A stretch of 64,000 nt of DNA, from positions 1,317,657,046 through 1,317,721,045 of the forward strand of contig CM068367.1 of NCBI GenBank assembly GCA_034769895.1. Direction: 5' to 3'. A program made the position numbers and the translations under genes. The notes beneath the pieces were generated by a model. It made no database searches and was not told where the DNA came from. It saw only the letters and a list, made by a program, of their open reading frames with translations. The DNA comes from Magicicada septendecula (Eukaryota > Arthropoda > Insecta > Hemiptera > Cicadidae). Positions 13,006 through 23,457 of the stretch are shown here, in pieces; position 1 is the stretch's first letter, and the number at the start of each line of letters is the position of its first letter.

Positions 13006-13150
13006 AGTCATACATTGAGCGATTGGTACAGGATCGTGGGAAGGGTTTACAGGAAATAGAGATTATGTGCATGGAGACGATGAACGGAGCCTCCACTTTA
13101 TATAGGCCTATCTATAACCCGACGTTGAGAGTCAGAAGGGTCATATGAAG
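13006..13150 (+). pseudogene. LINE ORF2 C-terminal fragment, part 2
   Basis: Joining across the LTR element, the frame continues as a peptide including SYIERLVQDRGKGLQEIE and IMCMETMNG. This is similar to the extreme C-terminus of CR1/R1-like LINE proteins, where a GRPR-like motif is followed by a short helix and a DR.W-type end. It ends with an A/G-rich tail near 13150. Only the two halves read together make sense, so the LTR element inserted into an existing LINE copy. Confidence 0.55.
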
Positions 13151-13955
13151 AAAAAGAAGAAGGTAACCCAGTAGCGCGTGATAATACGTACAAAAGTGGT
13201 GTCATAATGATGTACGCAATGAGTATACGTAATGAGCACACGTAATGATGGAAAGTGCACAACGATGTCAGTGTTAATCACGATACCATATGTGTTAGTG
13301 TTTTTTTAAGTGTTGTTTTCTTGTTTACCTTATCAGAGGGAATCAGGTGGAGTGTTTTCTTCTTTCTTGAAGATATTCTTGAAAAGTAAAGAGTACTTGG
13401 AAATTAAGTATAAACAAAAAAATTCGTGTTTCAAAATATAAAAACAAATTTAGACTTTTAAAACTTTTGACTATTCTAAGTACTCGACTTATACAGTACC
13501 AAATAAATTTATTGATTATTATGTTTTGAAGTGAAACAACATATAAAGACTGACATATAAATAGCTACCTAATCTTTAGAATGGAGATAAAACCTACATA
13601 TCTAACTATTATACAAACTACAAAATATTTGCAAGCTGTGTGTTTGTGGGCTTCTCCCGATGATCTTGAAGACCTGCAACAAACAACTCTGAAAACTAAT
13701 CTCCGTAAGAAAATAAGCTAAACGTTATTGCGCGGTGACGAGATTATAGGAAATCGAACCGAACCGACCCGACCCCTAACCAGGGAACACTGTGAGTGTG
13801 TCCGCTGTTTATAAAATTTAGTTGGCACTGTTAACGAAATGTAATTTGACTCACCAATAACGGATGCAAACTACTACTCTGACGTATATTAAAACTTACT
13901 TGACCTGCTGAAACACACAAGAACAAATACCTTTTTACACATATAAACAAAGACA
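13151..13955. other. AT-rich spacer, no gene recognised
   Basis: No open frame of note, repeat or transposon end was recognised between the LINE/LTR cluster and the inverted repeat at 13.96 kb. Confidence 0.4.
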
Positions 13956-13960
13956 ATATA

Positions 13961-14130
13961 TATATTATATTTAATATTTATAATGAATTTACCTCAATAT
14001 ATTTTCTCCTTATTTGGAACATGTTTCAGGAACCATTGTGTTTCCATCTTCAGCTTTCCAGAAACATGTTCCAAATAAGGAGAAAATATCTTGAAGTAAA
14101 TTCATTATAAATATTAAATATATTATATAC
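13961..14130. repeat. Foldback (inverted-repeat) element with arms of about 60-65 bp
   Basis: The left arm runs from 13961 to about 14027 (ending GGAACATGTTTC) and the right arm from about 14061 to 14130 (starting GAAACATGTTCC); they are near-perfect reverse complements. The 33-base centre contains CCATCTTCAG. On the minus strand this yields CTGAAGATGG, a GGAA/TTCC hairpin, then GAAACATGT, matching a motif family seen elsewhere in the window. Confidence 0.85.
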
Positions 14131-14159
14131 ATCAAGAAACAGACTGTAGAAAAAAGTGT

Positions 14160-14196
<37 letters not shown>

Positions 14197-14197
14197 A

Positions 14198-14380
14198 TGT
14201 TACAGTGAATGTTGAAGTTTCAGTTAAGGTTGACAGTGACTAGTTACGGTCGACATTCACTGAACGGTTTAGTGAAAGCTGAATACTCATATTACAATAT
14301 AATTCATAATCAACTTCCACTAGTGAATGTCGACTCTTACTGGGAAATGTCAACCTACCCTACTGCACCTTAGGGAAAGT
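14198..14380. repeat. Left terminal and subterminal repeats of the Ginger element
   Basis: This region contains the terminal repeat and several short repeats related to GTCGACATTCACT and AACTTCCACTAGTGAATGT, in both orientations. The same words recur at 16610-16748. Confidence 0.8.
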
Positions 14381-14527
14381 GTACCAACACTAAACATACT
14401 AAAGGAATAAATTAGCAGTTACTGTCGGAATAAACAAGAACATAGGTTATTTAAGGTTGACTTATACTAGTATAACTATGTACTACAACAATTTAACACA
14501 TTTAAAATCTTCATTTAGAATTTAATT

Positions 14528-14756
14528 TTATTTATTACAGAATGGTAATGCATTATGGCACTTAGAATTACAAAGTAAATTATTTTTCTTGCAGACACAT
14601 TTTTTTGTTTGACACTTAGTTTGGCAAGTGCACTTAAAGAATCCTTGGCCACTTCCAGTTGATTGCGCTGTTGCAATTGCCCGTAAAGAAAGTGTCTTGT
14701 CTAGTGGTACTTCATTTTCTTTTATTATGTTTGTAGTACAAGCACTAAATTGTGAT
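14528..14756 (-). pseudogene. Last exon of Ginger transposase: Cys-rich C-terminal module
   Basis: A TTTTGCAG acceptor precedes this exon. The codon split across the junction restores an Arg between exon 1 (donor GTAAGT at 14980-14975) and exon 2. The exon encodes about 75 residues ending in a dense Cys pattern: KCTCQTKCQTKKCVCKKNN, then LLCNSKCHN and FCNK before TAA at 14530-14528. Similar Cys-rich tails are found on KRBA2-like integrases of arthropods; they probably bind zinc, but the role is not known. The 224-bp intron is 14757-14980. This exon itself has no disabling change. Confidence 0.8.
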
Positions 14757-14980
14757 CTGCAAAATTGAAATTATCTGTAGAAGTGATTAATTAAGGGCAG
14801 TATTTGTATGAGTGTGCATGTGGTGTGGGTATCCTAGTGGTGTGGATGTGCATGTGGTGTGACTGTGCTGTATTTTTAACCCCTTTCCATCCCCTGTCTA
14901 TTTACTTCCCTAACAATCTCGTTATTTTAAAAGGCCTTACCTAGCATAAAAACTAGTTTTTACCTAAGATAAAAACTTAC

Positions 14981-16417
14981 CTAGCATATAGCTGCTTCAG
15001 CACACCATCTCTGGTTCCAAGTCGGTAAAATGTATCATCCACTATGTCCAAGACGATACCAAGAACTGATCTGGAATCTCCTCTTCCACTGTCTACATCA
15101 GAAACTGGAATTCGTACAGTACAACCTTTATCCACCTGTGGTAGATACTGGTCTGTTGTACGTTTCATCCGTTTTGCTTGGTTTGTTAAGCAGTTGAATG
15201 CCTCCTCTCTTTGTCTTTTTATTTCTAGTGTCGATCGGTCGAGGTCGGTTAAGCTGTTTGAAGTATCTTCTAGCCTACTTTCCTGTTCTAAAAGCAAGCT
15301 CTCATCTTGTTCTATCACATCGGGGCTCTCATCTTGTTCCAACACGTCAGGGCTCTCGTCTTCTCCTACCTGAATTTCTTCTGTTTCGTGTTCACCACCA
15401 ACATTAATTTGCCTAATTACAGCTTCAAGGTGCTCTTCAGATTCCACGTTAGATAAGGATTCAAAAGGTATGTTCGAAGAAGCTAATCCATGCCTAGGTG
15501 GACAACCAAACATCGCTTCGTATGGTGATCTTTTTATACCACTGTGTAATGCACTATTTTTCATGAGTTGAATGAATTTCAAACCATGGATCCAGTGGGA
15601 TGTTTTGTGATCTTGCATCCACGTAGACATGTTTTCCACGTCTTGATTAGCTCTTTCGACACTTCCTTGACTTTGACTGTGCCTAGGTTTACCATGGACA
15701 ATTTTGAAATTAGGCCACAAATCAACTAATTTATTCCTAATTTTGTTTACAAACTCCCGGCCATTATCAGACTGTAATACTGAAGGTGCCCCAAGCAATG
15801 TAAAAATGTCTATTATATTTTCACAAACCTCATCAGCCGTCTTGGACTTGAGGGGTCTAAGTACAACAAATTTTGTTAGGTGATCTTGGTGTACTAGTAT
15901 AAATTTATAATCACAATCTGGTTGCGATTGAAAATCAATTAAATCAACTTGGCATCTATGATTCAAATCCTTAAATAGGATTGGCTTTACTACAATTCCC
16001 TTTTTCTGGCTCTTTTGCTTCTGCAAGCAAGGCTCACAAATATTTAAATAAATCAATATATCTTTGTAGGTAATATTTTTGTATTTAGCTTTTAAATGTT
16101 TTTTACCATACGGTCGCGACCACCATGACCATATGAGCGTCATTCAATACTTTAAAAAGTTCTTCATCATATACAAAATACTTACTACTATTTTCTTCTG
16201 TAGTTGGTGATATTAATTTCGTGATTCCATTTACTTCAATAATATCGTACCTTTTCAAAAATCTATAATCGTTCCCTTCCTTATTAGGTTTTGATTTTAC
16301 GCTTTTAACCTTATTAATTAAAAATTCGTACTTAACCTTATCCACGGACACAGAATTCACTTTGGACAAGTTACGTTCACTTTTAAGTTGTTCATAAAAT
16401 TGCACGGATTTAGACAT
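14981..16417 (-). pseudogene. Ginger transposase (DDE integrase), main exon, frameshifted
   Basis: The probable start is the ATG at 16417-16415 (MSKSVQFYEQL). The N-terminal 100 residues lead into an HHCC zinc-binding region whose second His segment (GHGG...) lies around 16110-16135 in a third frame. At least two compensating frameshifts in about 35 bp, one in a run of A, therefore break the gene. Downstream the frame is intact: CEPC, then the rve-type integrase core with QVDLIDFQ, LQSDNGREF and GSVERAN, giving D, D and E about 36 residues apart at the second step. The core ends in the family word SPYEAMFGCPPRHGL. A low-complexity repeat ESPDVLEQDESPDVIEQDES follows. The integrase would cut element ends and insert them in the nucleus. 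The recent, mild damage suggests loss of function not long ago. Confidence 0.85.
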
Positions 16418-16609
16418 AGTTACAAAATTACACACTACACACACTTAACAATACACACTTTGAACAATAAAAAACACAAGCTCAACAACTCAACGAACAA
16501 TAACCTCACAGCAACTGCATAAAAACAATAAATGGGCGGGAAACAATCTTCAGTCGTCAGATGGAGACCGATGACACACCCAACCGATCTACTTTTAACA
16601 TTCCTTGCA

Positions 16610-16748
16610 AACAGCTGGTGAAGGTCGACACTTACTAGTGAAAGTTAACAGCGCAATTTTACAATCAACTTCCACTGACCAGTTTAGTGAATGTTGACAA
16701 TCGCTAGTCATTGTTAACCTTTACTAGTTTTCAACATTCACTGTAACA
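16610..16748. repeat. Right terminal and subterminal repeats of the Ginger element
   Basis: This is the reverse-complement counterpart of 14198-14380, with several copies of the AGTGAATGTTGAC-like word in both orientations. It ends CTGTAACA at 16741-16748. Confidence 0.8.
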
Positions 16749-16755
16749 TATATAT

Positions 16756-16760
<5 letters not shown>

Positions 16761-16825
<65 letters not shown>
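16761..16825. repeat. (GA)n microsatellite
   Basis: This uninterrupted GA tract lies directly outside the right end of the Ginger element. Confidence 0.98.
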
Positions 16826-16828
<3 letters not shown>

Positions 16829-18160
16829 GGGAGGGAGAGAATCATACGTCGGTAACTGAAACTTCGCCAACTCGAAAATTTACTGTTCCAACATTATGTA
16901 TTCCATTACAAAGTAAAATTATGTAAGCAGATAAATAAATATCTAATCCAATTACTTTTGTATCGTAATTTAAGAATATCATTAGAATAAGCTAGCAAGG
17001 ATACAATTCGTATCTTTGTAAATAATAAAATTTATCCAATATAAATTAAATTTTACGAATTCGTAAGGAAAATTACAAGACCATTCTGTGTAGTGTACAG
17101 GTAGACTTCAATAACCCTATTATCCATCACAATATACCTTTGTAAACAATATTTATTTTCCCATACAGCGCTTTATACGAGAGGTTAGCTACTCCAATTA
17201 GCAGCATGCAATGCTATTTACCTTTCATATCATTTGATTGACCCCATATAAAAGTTATAAGAAAAACTGTTATGTAGTAAAATACTGTGTGTGTGTGTTG
17301 TCTGGGTCTTATCTGTGCTGCATTACCTTGGTGCGAAGGAGTGTATTTCGGATTATTATAATTATAATATCTAGTTATTTAAGTACAGCAATATGTGAGA
17401 GCAGTAAATATTTGTCAGATGTAACGCGCGCGCTCACAATTTTTGCTCAATTAATTGGCCGGTTTGTGCTTTATTATTTCTGTATTGTCCATACACAGGT
17501 TCTGATGATGGCAATAAATATTATCGAATATTATTTATAGACACAAGTGATCCATACTTACAGACGGATCCTCGCTAAATCTTTCATGAATTTAAAATTT
17601 TAATATTTTCAGTAAACAAATATCTGAAAATTGGTAATTACCTTCTCATGATGATCCTGTCGCAATCCGGGGCCTCTTGATGACTCCAGAGCCGTCCTTG
17701 TTTGATTCCAGTGCCTGTTGTTTTCAGTTACATGCTATCAGATGGAAACCTTATCTCTTGGAAATTGCTGCATTCTTTTGAACCAAGAAACAAAACAAGA
17801 ATATTTGTATTTTGTATACACTTTGATATGTTCTGTATATATCATCTAAATGCATAGGCTATATAAACAAATATATGCTATGTAAACACAAACCATGTAG
17901 CCTATATATTTATGTATGAAGCTTATTCTGTGTCTTCTGATGCTTATCTGCCTGAATAATTTACTTTTTTGTAACTTGTTTCATTAAGACATTTGAGAAT
18001 CAAATACTTACAAACAAAAAATCACGCAAACAATTTTATTAAATAAATTTTATATTTTTATATGCAATATGATAAACAAATCTTAATCCAAGTTATTTTC
18101 AAATATAACTAAAGTTATACGAACATTAACAATTTATTATAAAACAATGTTTGAAATTGT
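16826..18160. other. AT-rich sequence, no gene recognised
   Basis: One frame of 100 codons (17238-17540) shows no recognisable family and is rich in Ile/Tyr/Val, as expected of AT-rich non-coding DNA. No repeat ends were noticed. Confidence 0.4.
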
Positions 18161-18162
18161 CA

Positions 18163-18363
<201 letters not shown>

Positions 18364-21300
18364 ACATGTTCTAGTTCTGGCATGCTTTTTCACTCTATAA
18401 GCACTCATATTTTTATGTTTGTTGCACGCTATTATAAGTGTTATAAGTTATAATGAAGATAAATTTAAAATGTTATTATAACTTCATTAGGCCCTTCTCA
18501 TTAATAATATATAAATCATTTCTAAATTGATTACTTATAATGACCCCAAAGCAATTTTTTAATAGATCCTAATTTTAATGAATAATATATTAAATTATAT
18601 TCATAGTAGGAACTTACCTTCTTGCAAAACATTGTCACTTGGTCAGATGCCTCCTGATAACAGTAGGAATCCGCTAGACATTGAAACCTATAAAAAGAAA
18701 TTGATGACAGAAAGGTACTCTTTCTTTGTCCCATTGTGATCACACTTTAATAGCACATCGTATTTTCACATAACTCACTGCAAATAAAAGAACTTTTCAC
18801 TGTTGAATAAATTACCACTGAAGTACTCAGCTAATTTCAGTAAAATATTCAGATCCTGTACACTAGAAACATCACTTCACTATTGAACATACATCACGGC
18901 ACACACCACATACAGTTACTGATCAAATTCAGTGTGTTGATGAAAGCATAGAGCAATAACAATTTATTTATGCTAGAAGACAGACGCATCTTTTGTCTTA
19001 AAAACAATACGGACCAGGTGATTCTTTGATGTTTTGACTACAGCAGTTGATGGACTGATACTTCTCTTTATTTTCTGTTCAGCTCTGTGTTGCACGTTGT
19101 CACTTGTTAACATGCAGAATCCTTCATTTTTGAAAATATTGTTTCACTGATGTGGTTCACGATGAGCGTGTAGTAGGCTTACAGGATGATGTGTATATCT
19201 CTTGAACACAAGGCCACAATGTGATGACTCCTTCTTCCTTCAAGAGATGAGAAACCCACCCCTTCCAGTGAACTGATTACATCTTCACGGTGACCTTTGA
19301 TGAAGTAGATAAACCTGCTTTCTTCGTGCAGAACAACTTCATCATGAAGACCCACTTGATAAGCTGTAGAAATCTTATCTTTTCAGTGTACAGGAATTTT
19401 GCTCAGACTTGGCGATGGTCAAACAGATTCTCAGTCATCAACTCAGTACTCCATGCTGTTCACGTAATCAAGCCATCAAGTTTGACCCAAAATTCCTGTA
19501 CCAAATATGATTGCTACACAATGACCACTAATGAGATGGAGAAAGGAGATATAAAAGGTTGTCTTAAATGCAACGTTGCAGTATGGCCACTGATGAGATA
19601 GAGAAAGGAAGAGCAACTTCTTTCTTCAACTTGTGGCTTTGACTCTTGATTATTAGACACAATATACATCTTATTGTCAGAAAAAACTTTTTTCTTGATC
19701 TTTCTTCAGGACTAGGATTTCTTAATTTTGACCCTCGATGAGGATGGCGAAACCTTCATTCTTCAACTGATCACTGCATACTACTTTCATAGGACCATGT
19801 TTCCTGATAACACTAGGAATATCACGGTTGAATCCACATGTTTACTGTGATTCTTTCACTGAAACTCTCAGAGAGATGAAGAGTCTTCTTCTTGAATCTA
19901 CACCAGAATTTGATTACTTCACTGCAGTCCCAGCTAAGATAGAGAACACATCTTCAATGAGGCTCTAAGAAATCTTCTTTTTTCCGCTTAACAACTGCAA
20001 TACACTGAAAATATACTATAGCTATGAATAAACACTTGTCACTTGAACTATGCATACTTCATTGCAAATGTTCTCGAAGTGGAATAAACAACAACACATC
20101 ACAGGACACTAAAGCCATTAATAAAAACACTATAGTATTTAAATATGATTGCTTTATTGTAAAAATTCTTAAACTGCAGTAGCTTCTTTCTTTATGTCAC
20201 AACTGCTGTAAAATACAATGGCTCTTCTGGAAGTGGCAAAGGCTCTTTCTTGAACTCGCATATCATTGTGGTGGCTCCTGCTAAAGTGGAGAAATCTTCT
20301 ATCTTCTACTTATAACTACAACACATCGCAAATCACAGTACATCACATCATCAACACATCACAGTACACTAAAGCTATTAATAAAAACACTATTGTCTTT
20401 AAATATGGTTGCTTCATTGTGACCATTCTTGAAGTGCAGTATCATCGTCACGCAGGCTATACAATACAGTGGCCCTTGTGGAAGTGGGAAAGTCTTTTTT
20501 TTTGAACTCACATATCAATGTGGTGGCTCCTGCTGAAGTGAAGAAATCTTCTTTCTTCTACTTACAGCTACCACACATCACAGTACACTAAAGCTATTAA
20601 TAAAAACACTATTGTCTTTAAATATGTTTGCTTCATAGTGACCATTCTTGAAGTGCAGTATCTTCTTTCTTTATGTCACTGCTGCTATACAATACAATGG
20701 GCCTTCTGGAAGTGGCAAAGACTTCATTTGTGATTCCCGCTCAAATGGAGAAATCTTCTTTCTTCTACTTCAAACTGTAATACAGTAACAATACACTTCT
20801 TTCTTGAACTCACATATCTTTGTGGTGGCTCGTGCTGAAGTGGAGAAATCTTCTTTCTTCTACTTACAATTACAACACATCGCAAATCACAGTACATCAC
20901 ATCAACACATCACAGTACACTAAAGCTATAAATAAAAACACTATTGTCTTTAAATATGACCATTGCTTTATTGTGACAATTCTTGAAGTGCAGTATCTTC
21001 TTTCTTCATGTCACAGCTGGTATAAAATACAGTGGTTCTTCTGGAAGTGGCAAAGACTCATTCTTGAACTCACATATCATTGTGGTGGCTCCTGCTGAAG
21101 TGAAGAAATCTTCTGTCTTCTACTTACAACTACAACACATCACAGTACACCAAAACCTATTAAGAAAAACATCATTGTCTTGAAACAGGATTGCTTCATT
21201 GTGACCATTCTTGAAGTAGAGCATCTTCTTCCGTTACATCATGGCAGGTATATAATACAAAAGTGCTTCTGGATGTAGCAAAGAATTATTTCTTGAAATT

Positions 21301-21778
21301 GCGTATAATTGTGGTGGCTCCTGATGAAGAGGAGGAATCTTCTGTCTTCTACTTACAACTACAACCAACTATAACTACTTCATGATGATCACTGATGAGA
21401 CAAATGCAGGAGAAACAACTTCTTTCTTCAACTCGTTGACTTGACTTTGACTATTAGACACATTATATATGCTAAAAACACATTATATTATAAAAACTTC
21501 TCTCTTAATTTTTCTTCTGGACTATGATTTCTTAATTCTGACTCTTGATGGGATGAAGAAATCTTCTTTCTTCAACTGGTTACTGCTTACTGATTTCATA
21601 GAACCACGTTTCTTAATAACACATTATGGAACATCATTGTTGAATCCACATGTTCACTGCGACTACCTCACTGCAACCGTCGGGGTCGCTGAGATGGAAG
21701 AGCATTCTTTCTTGAATCTACAGCTGCATTTGATTACTTCAGTAGAGTCATCTTCAGTGAGGCTCTTGCTGAACTGAA

Positions 21779-21866
21779 GAAATCTTTCTTCTGCTTAACC
21801 ACTCCGTAACACTCAAAATATAAAAAATCTTTCTTCTGCTTAACCACTCCGTAACACTCAAAATAC
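21779..21866. repeat. Recent 44-45-bp tandem duplication inside the array
   Basis: The words CTTTCTTCTGCTTAACCACT through CACTCAAAATA occur twice back to back with no visible divergence, so local duplication continued after the array diverged. Confidence 0.9.
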
Positions 21867-23362
21867 ACTACAGCTATCAACAAAAACACTTGTCACTTGA
21901 ACCATGTCTGTTTCATTGTAACCATTCTTGAAGTGGAGTATCTTCTTTCTTCATTATTATTGCTACTATATGACGTAATTGTCCCTTCTGCAACTCATGA
22001 ATCCTTGTGGCTGCTGCTGAAATGAAGAAGTCTTCTTTCTTCTACTTAACTGCGGCAATATAATCATAATACACTATAGCTATTAAAAACACTATTGTCT
22101 TTAATTATGGTGGCTTCATTGTGGCCGTTCTTGAAGTTCTTTTATCTTCTTTCTTCATCTCACTGCTGCTCTATAACAAGATTTCTCTTATGAAGGTAGC
22201 AAAGACTTTTTGGTCTTCATTGTGGATAATGAAATGGAGAAACTTCTTTCTTCAATTGATCGGCATTCTGCCATTGTAGAAACATGTTTCCTGACGACAC
22301 TAGACACACCACTGTTGAATCCCTTGAGTTCACTGCAACTGCTTTACTGGAGTCCTAGCTAAGATGGAGGACTCCTACCTTCAATGTGGCTCTTGCAGAA
22401 TTGTCGAAATCTTCTTTCTTCTGCTTAACCACTGCAACACGCTCAAAATATACTATGGCTGTTAATAAAAACACTTGTCCTTGAATTATGCCTATTTTAT
22501 TGTGACCATTCTTGAAGTACAATAAATTATTTCTTCTTCTCAATGCTGCTGCATAAAATGTCTCTTCTGGAAGTGGCAATGCCTTCTACCTTGAACTCAT
22601 ATCTTCACTCTGGCTGAAATGTTAAAGTCTTCTTTCTTCTTATAACTATAATACAATCACAACACACTATAGCTATTAATAACAACACTATTGTCGTTAA
22701 CTATTACCACTTCATTGTGACTGTTTCTGAAGTGCAGTAACTTCTTTCTTTGCTTCACTGCTGTTATATAACATGGTGTCTTCGCCACAAGTGGCAAGGA
22801 TCCCATTCATGAACTCATTTCTTCATTGTGGCTTCTGCAGTAATGGTGAAATTTTGTATCTTTTACTTACAAGTTTAATATGATCAGAATGCACTATAGC
22901 TGTTAATAAAAACACTTTATACCTTCATTATGATAAATATAATAAAAAAGTATCACTGATTCAGTATGACCATTCATGAAGTATAATAATCTTCCTTCAC
23001 CTCACTGTAGCAGTATAACATAATGCCTCGTCTGGAGCTAGCAAAGAGTTGTTTCTTGTTTATTGCAGCTGACGCTGAAGGAGAAAATCTTATTTCTTCT
23101 TCTTAAAACTACAGTCCTATCACAGTACACTATATCTATTAATAAAAACACTTTTCACTTAAACTATGACTGATTTATTGTGTACAAACTTTAAGTCCAA
23201 TAACTTTTTCCTTAACCTCAATGCTCCATGTATGTATATATATGGAAATGTCCTTTCTGGAAATAGCAATGGCTTCTACATTGAACTCACTATTTCATTG
23301 TGCCCCTGCAGAAATAAAGTATCTTCTTGGATTTCGTTGTCCATGAGGTGTCCGTTAATTAA

Positions 23363-23457
23363 CTAAATATAATTAAATCACTACCGACTCGGAACACAAA
23401 GTTTTTTATGGGTAAAAACTTTGTGTTTTCAGTCGGTAGTGATTTAATTATATTTGG
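23363..23457. repeat. Near-perfect palindrome (hairpin) inside the array
   Basis: The left arm CTAAATATAATTAAATCACT continues through CCGACT and AACACAAAG. After a short centre the reverse complement follows, ending AATTATATTTGG. The arms are about 45 bp. The sequence is unrelated to the surrounding array units, so it is probably a small inserted foldback element. Confidence 0.9.

Larger units (their letters stand above)
8335..13009 (-). mobile_element. Ty3/Gypsy-type LTR retrotransposon, complete ends, non-autonomous
   Basis: LTRs lie at 8339-8840 and 12501-13005, both with TG...CA ends, flanked by the 4-bp target duplication AGTC (8335-8338, 13006-13009). On the minus strand the order is 5' LTR, leader, Gag-protease frame (12089-9633), an in-frame stop, an RNase H frame (9632-8913), a purine-rich polypurine tract (complement of 8841-8853) and the 3' LTR. 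No YXDD reverse-transcriptase core or DDE integrase is readable, so it would need proteins in trans. Total length is about 4.67 kb, shorter than usual autonomous Gypsy elements. The LTRs differ at roughly ten positions by eye, so the insertion is fairly young. Confidence 0.95.
14198..16748 (-). mobile_element. Ginger-type cut-and-paste DNA transposon
   Basis: Terminal inverted repeats begin TGTTACAGTGAATGTTGAA at 14198 and as the reverse complement ending at 16748. They fit the TGTNR terminus of Ginger elements. The 4-bp flanks are CATA and TATA, an imperfect target duplication. Subterminal regions on both sides hold many direct and inverted copies of AGTGAATGTTGAC-like words, probable transposase-binding sites. 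The single gene, on the minus strand, encodes a retrovirus-like DDE integrase of the KRBA2-like class and is broken by frameshifts. Length is about 2.55 kb. Confidence 0.9.

Noticed and set aside
15044-15407. Plus-strand frames opposite the Ginger transposase
   Set aside because: They are antisense shadows of the repeated acidic region of the transposase.
20266-21183. Overlapping 66-92-codon frames inside the array, some similar to each other
   Set aside because: The similarity comes from the tandem repeats; neighbouring units do not keep the same frame, and stops interrupt every unit.
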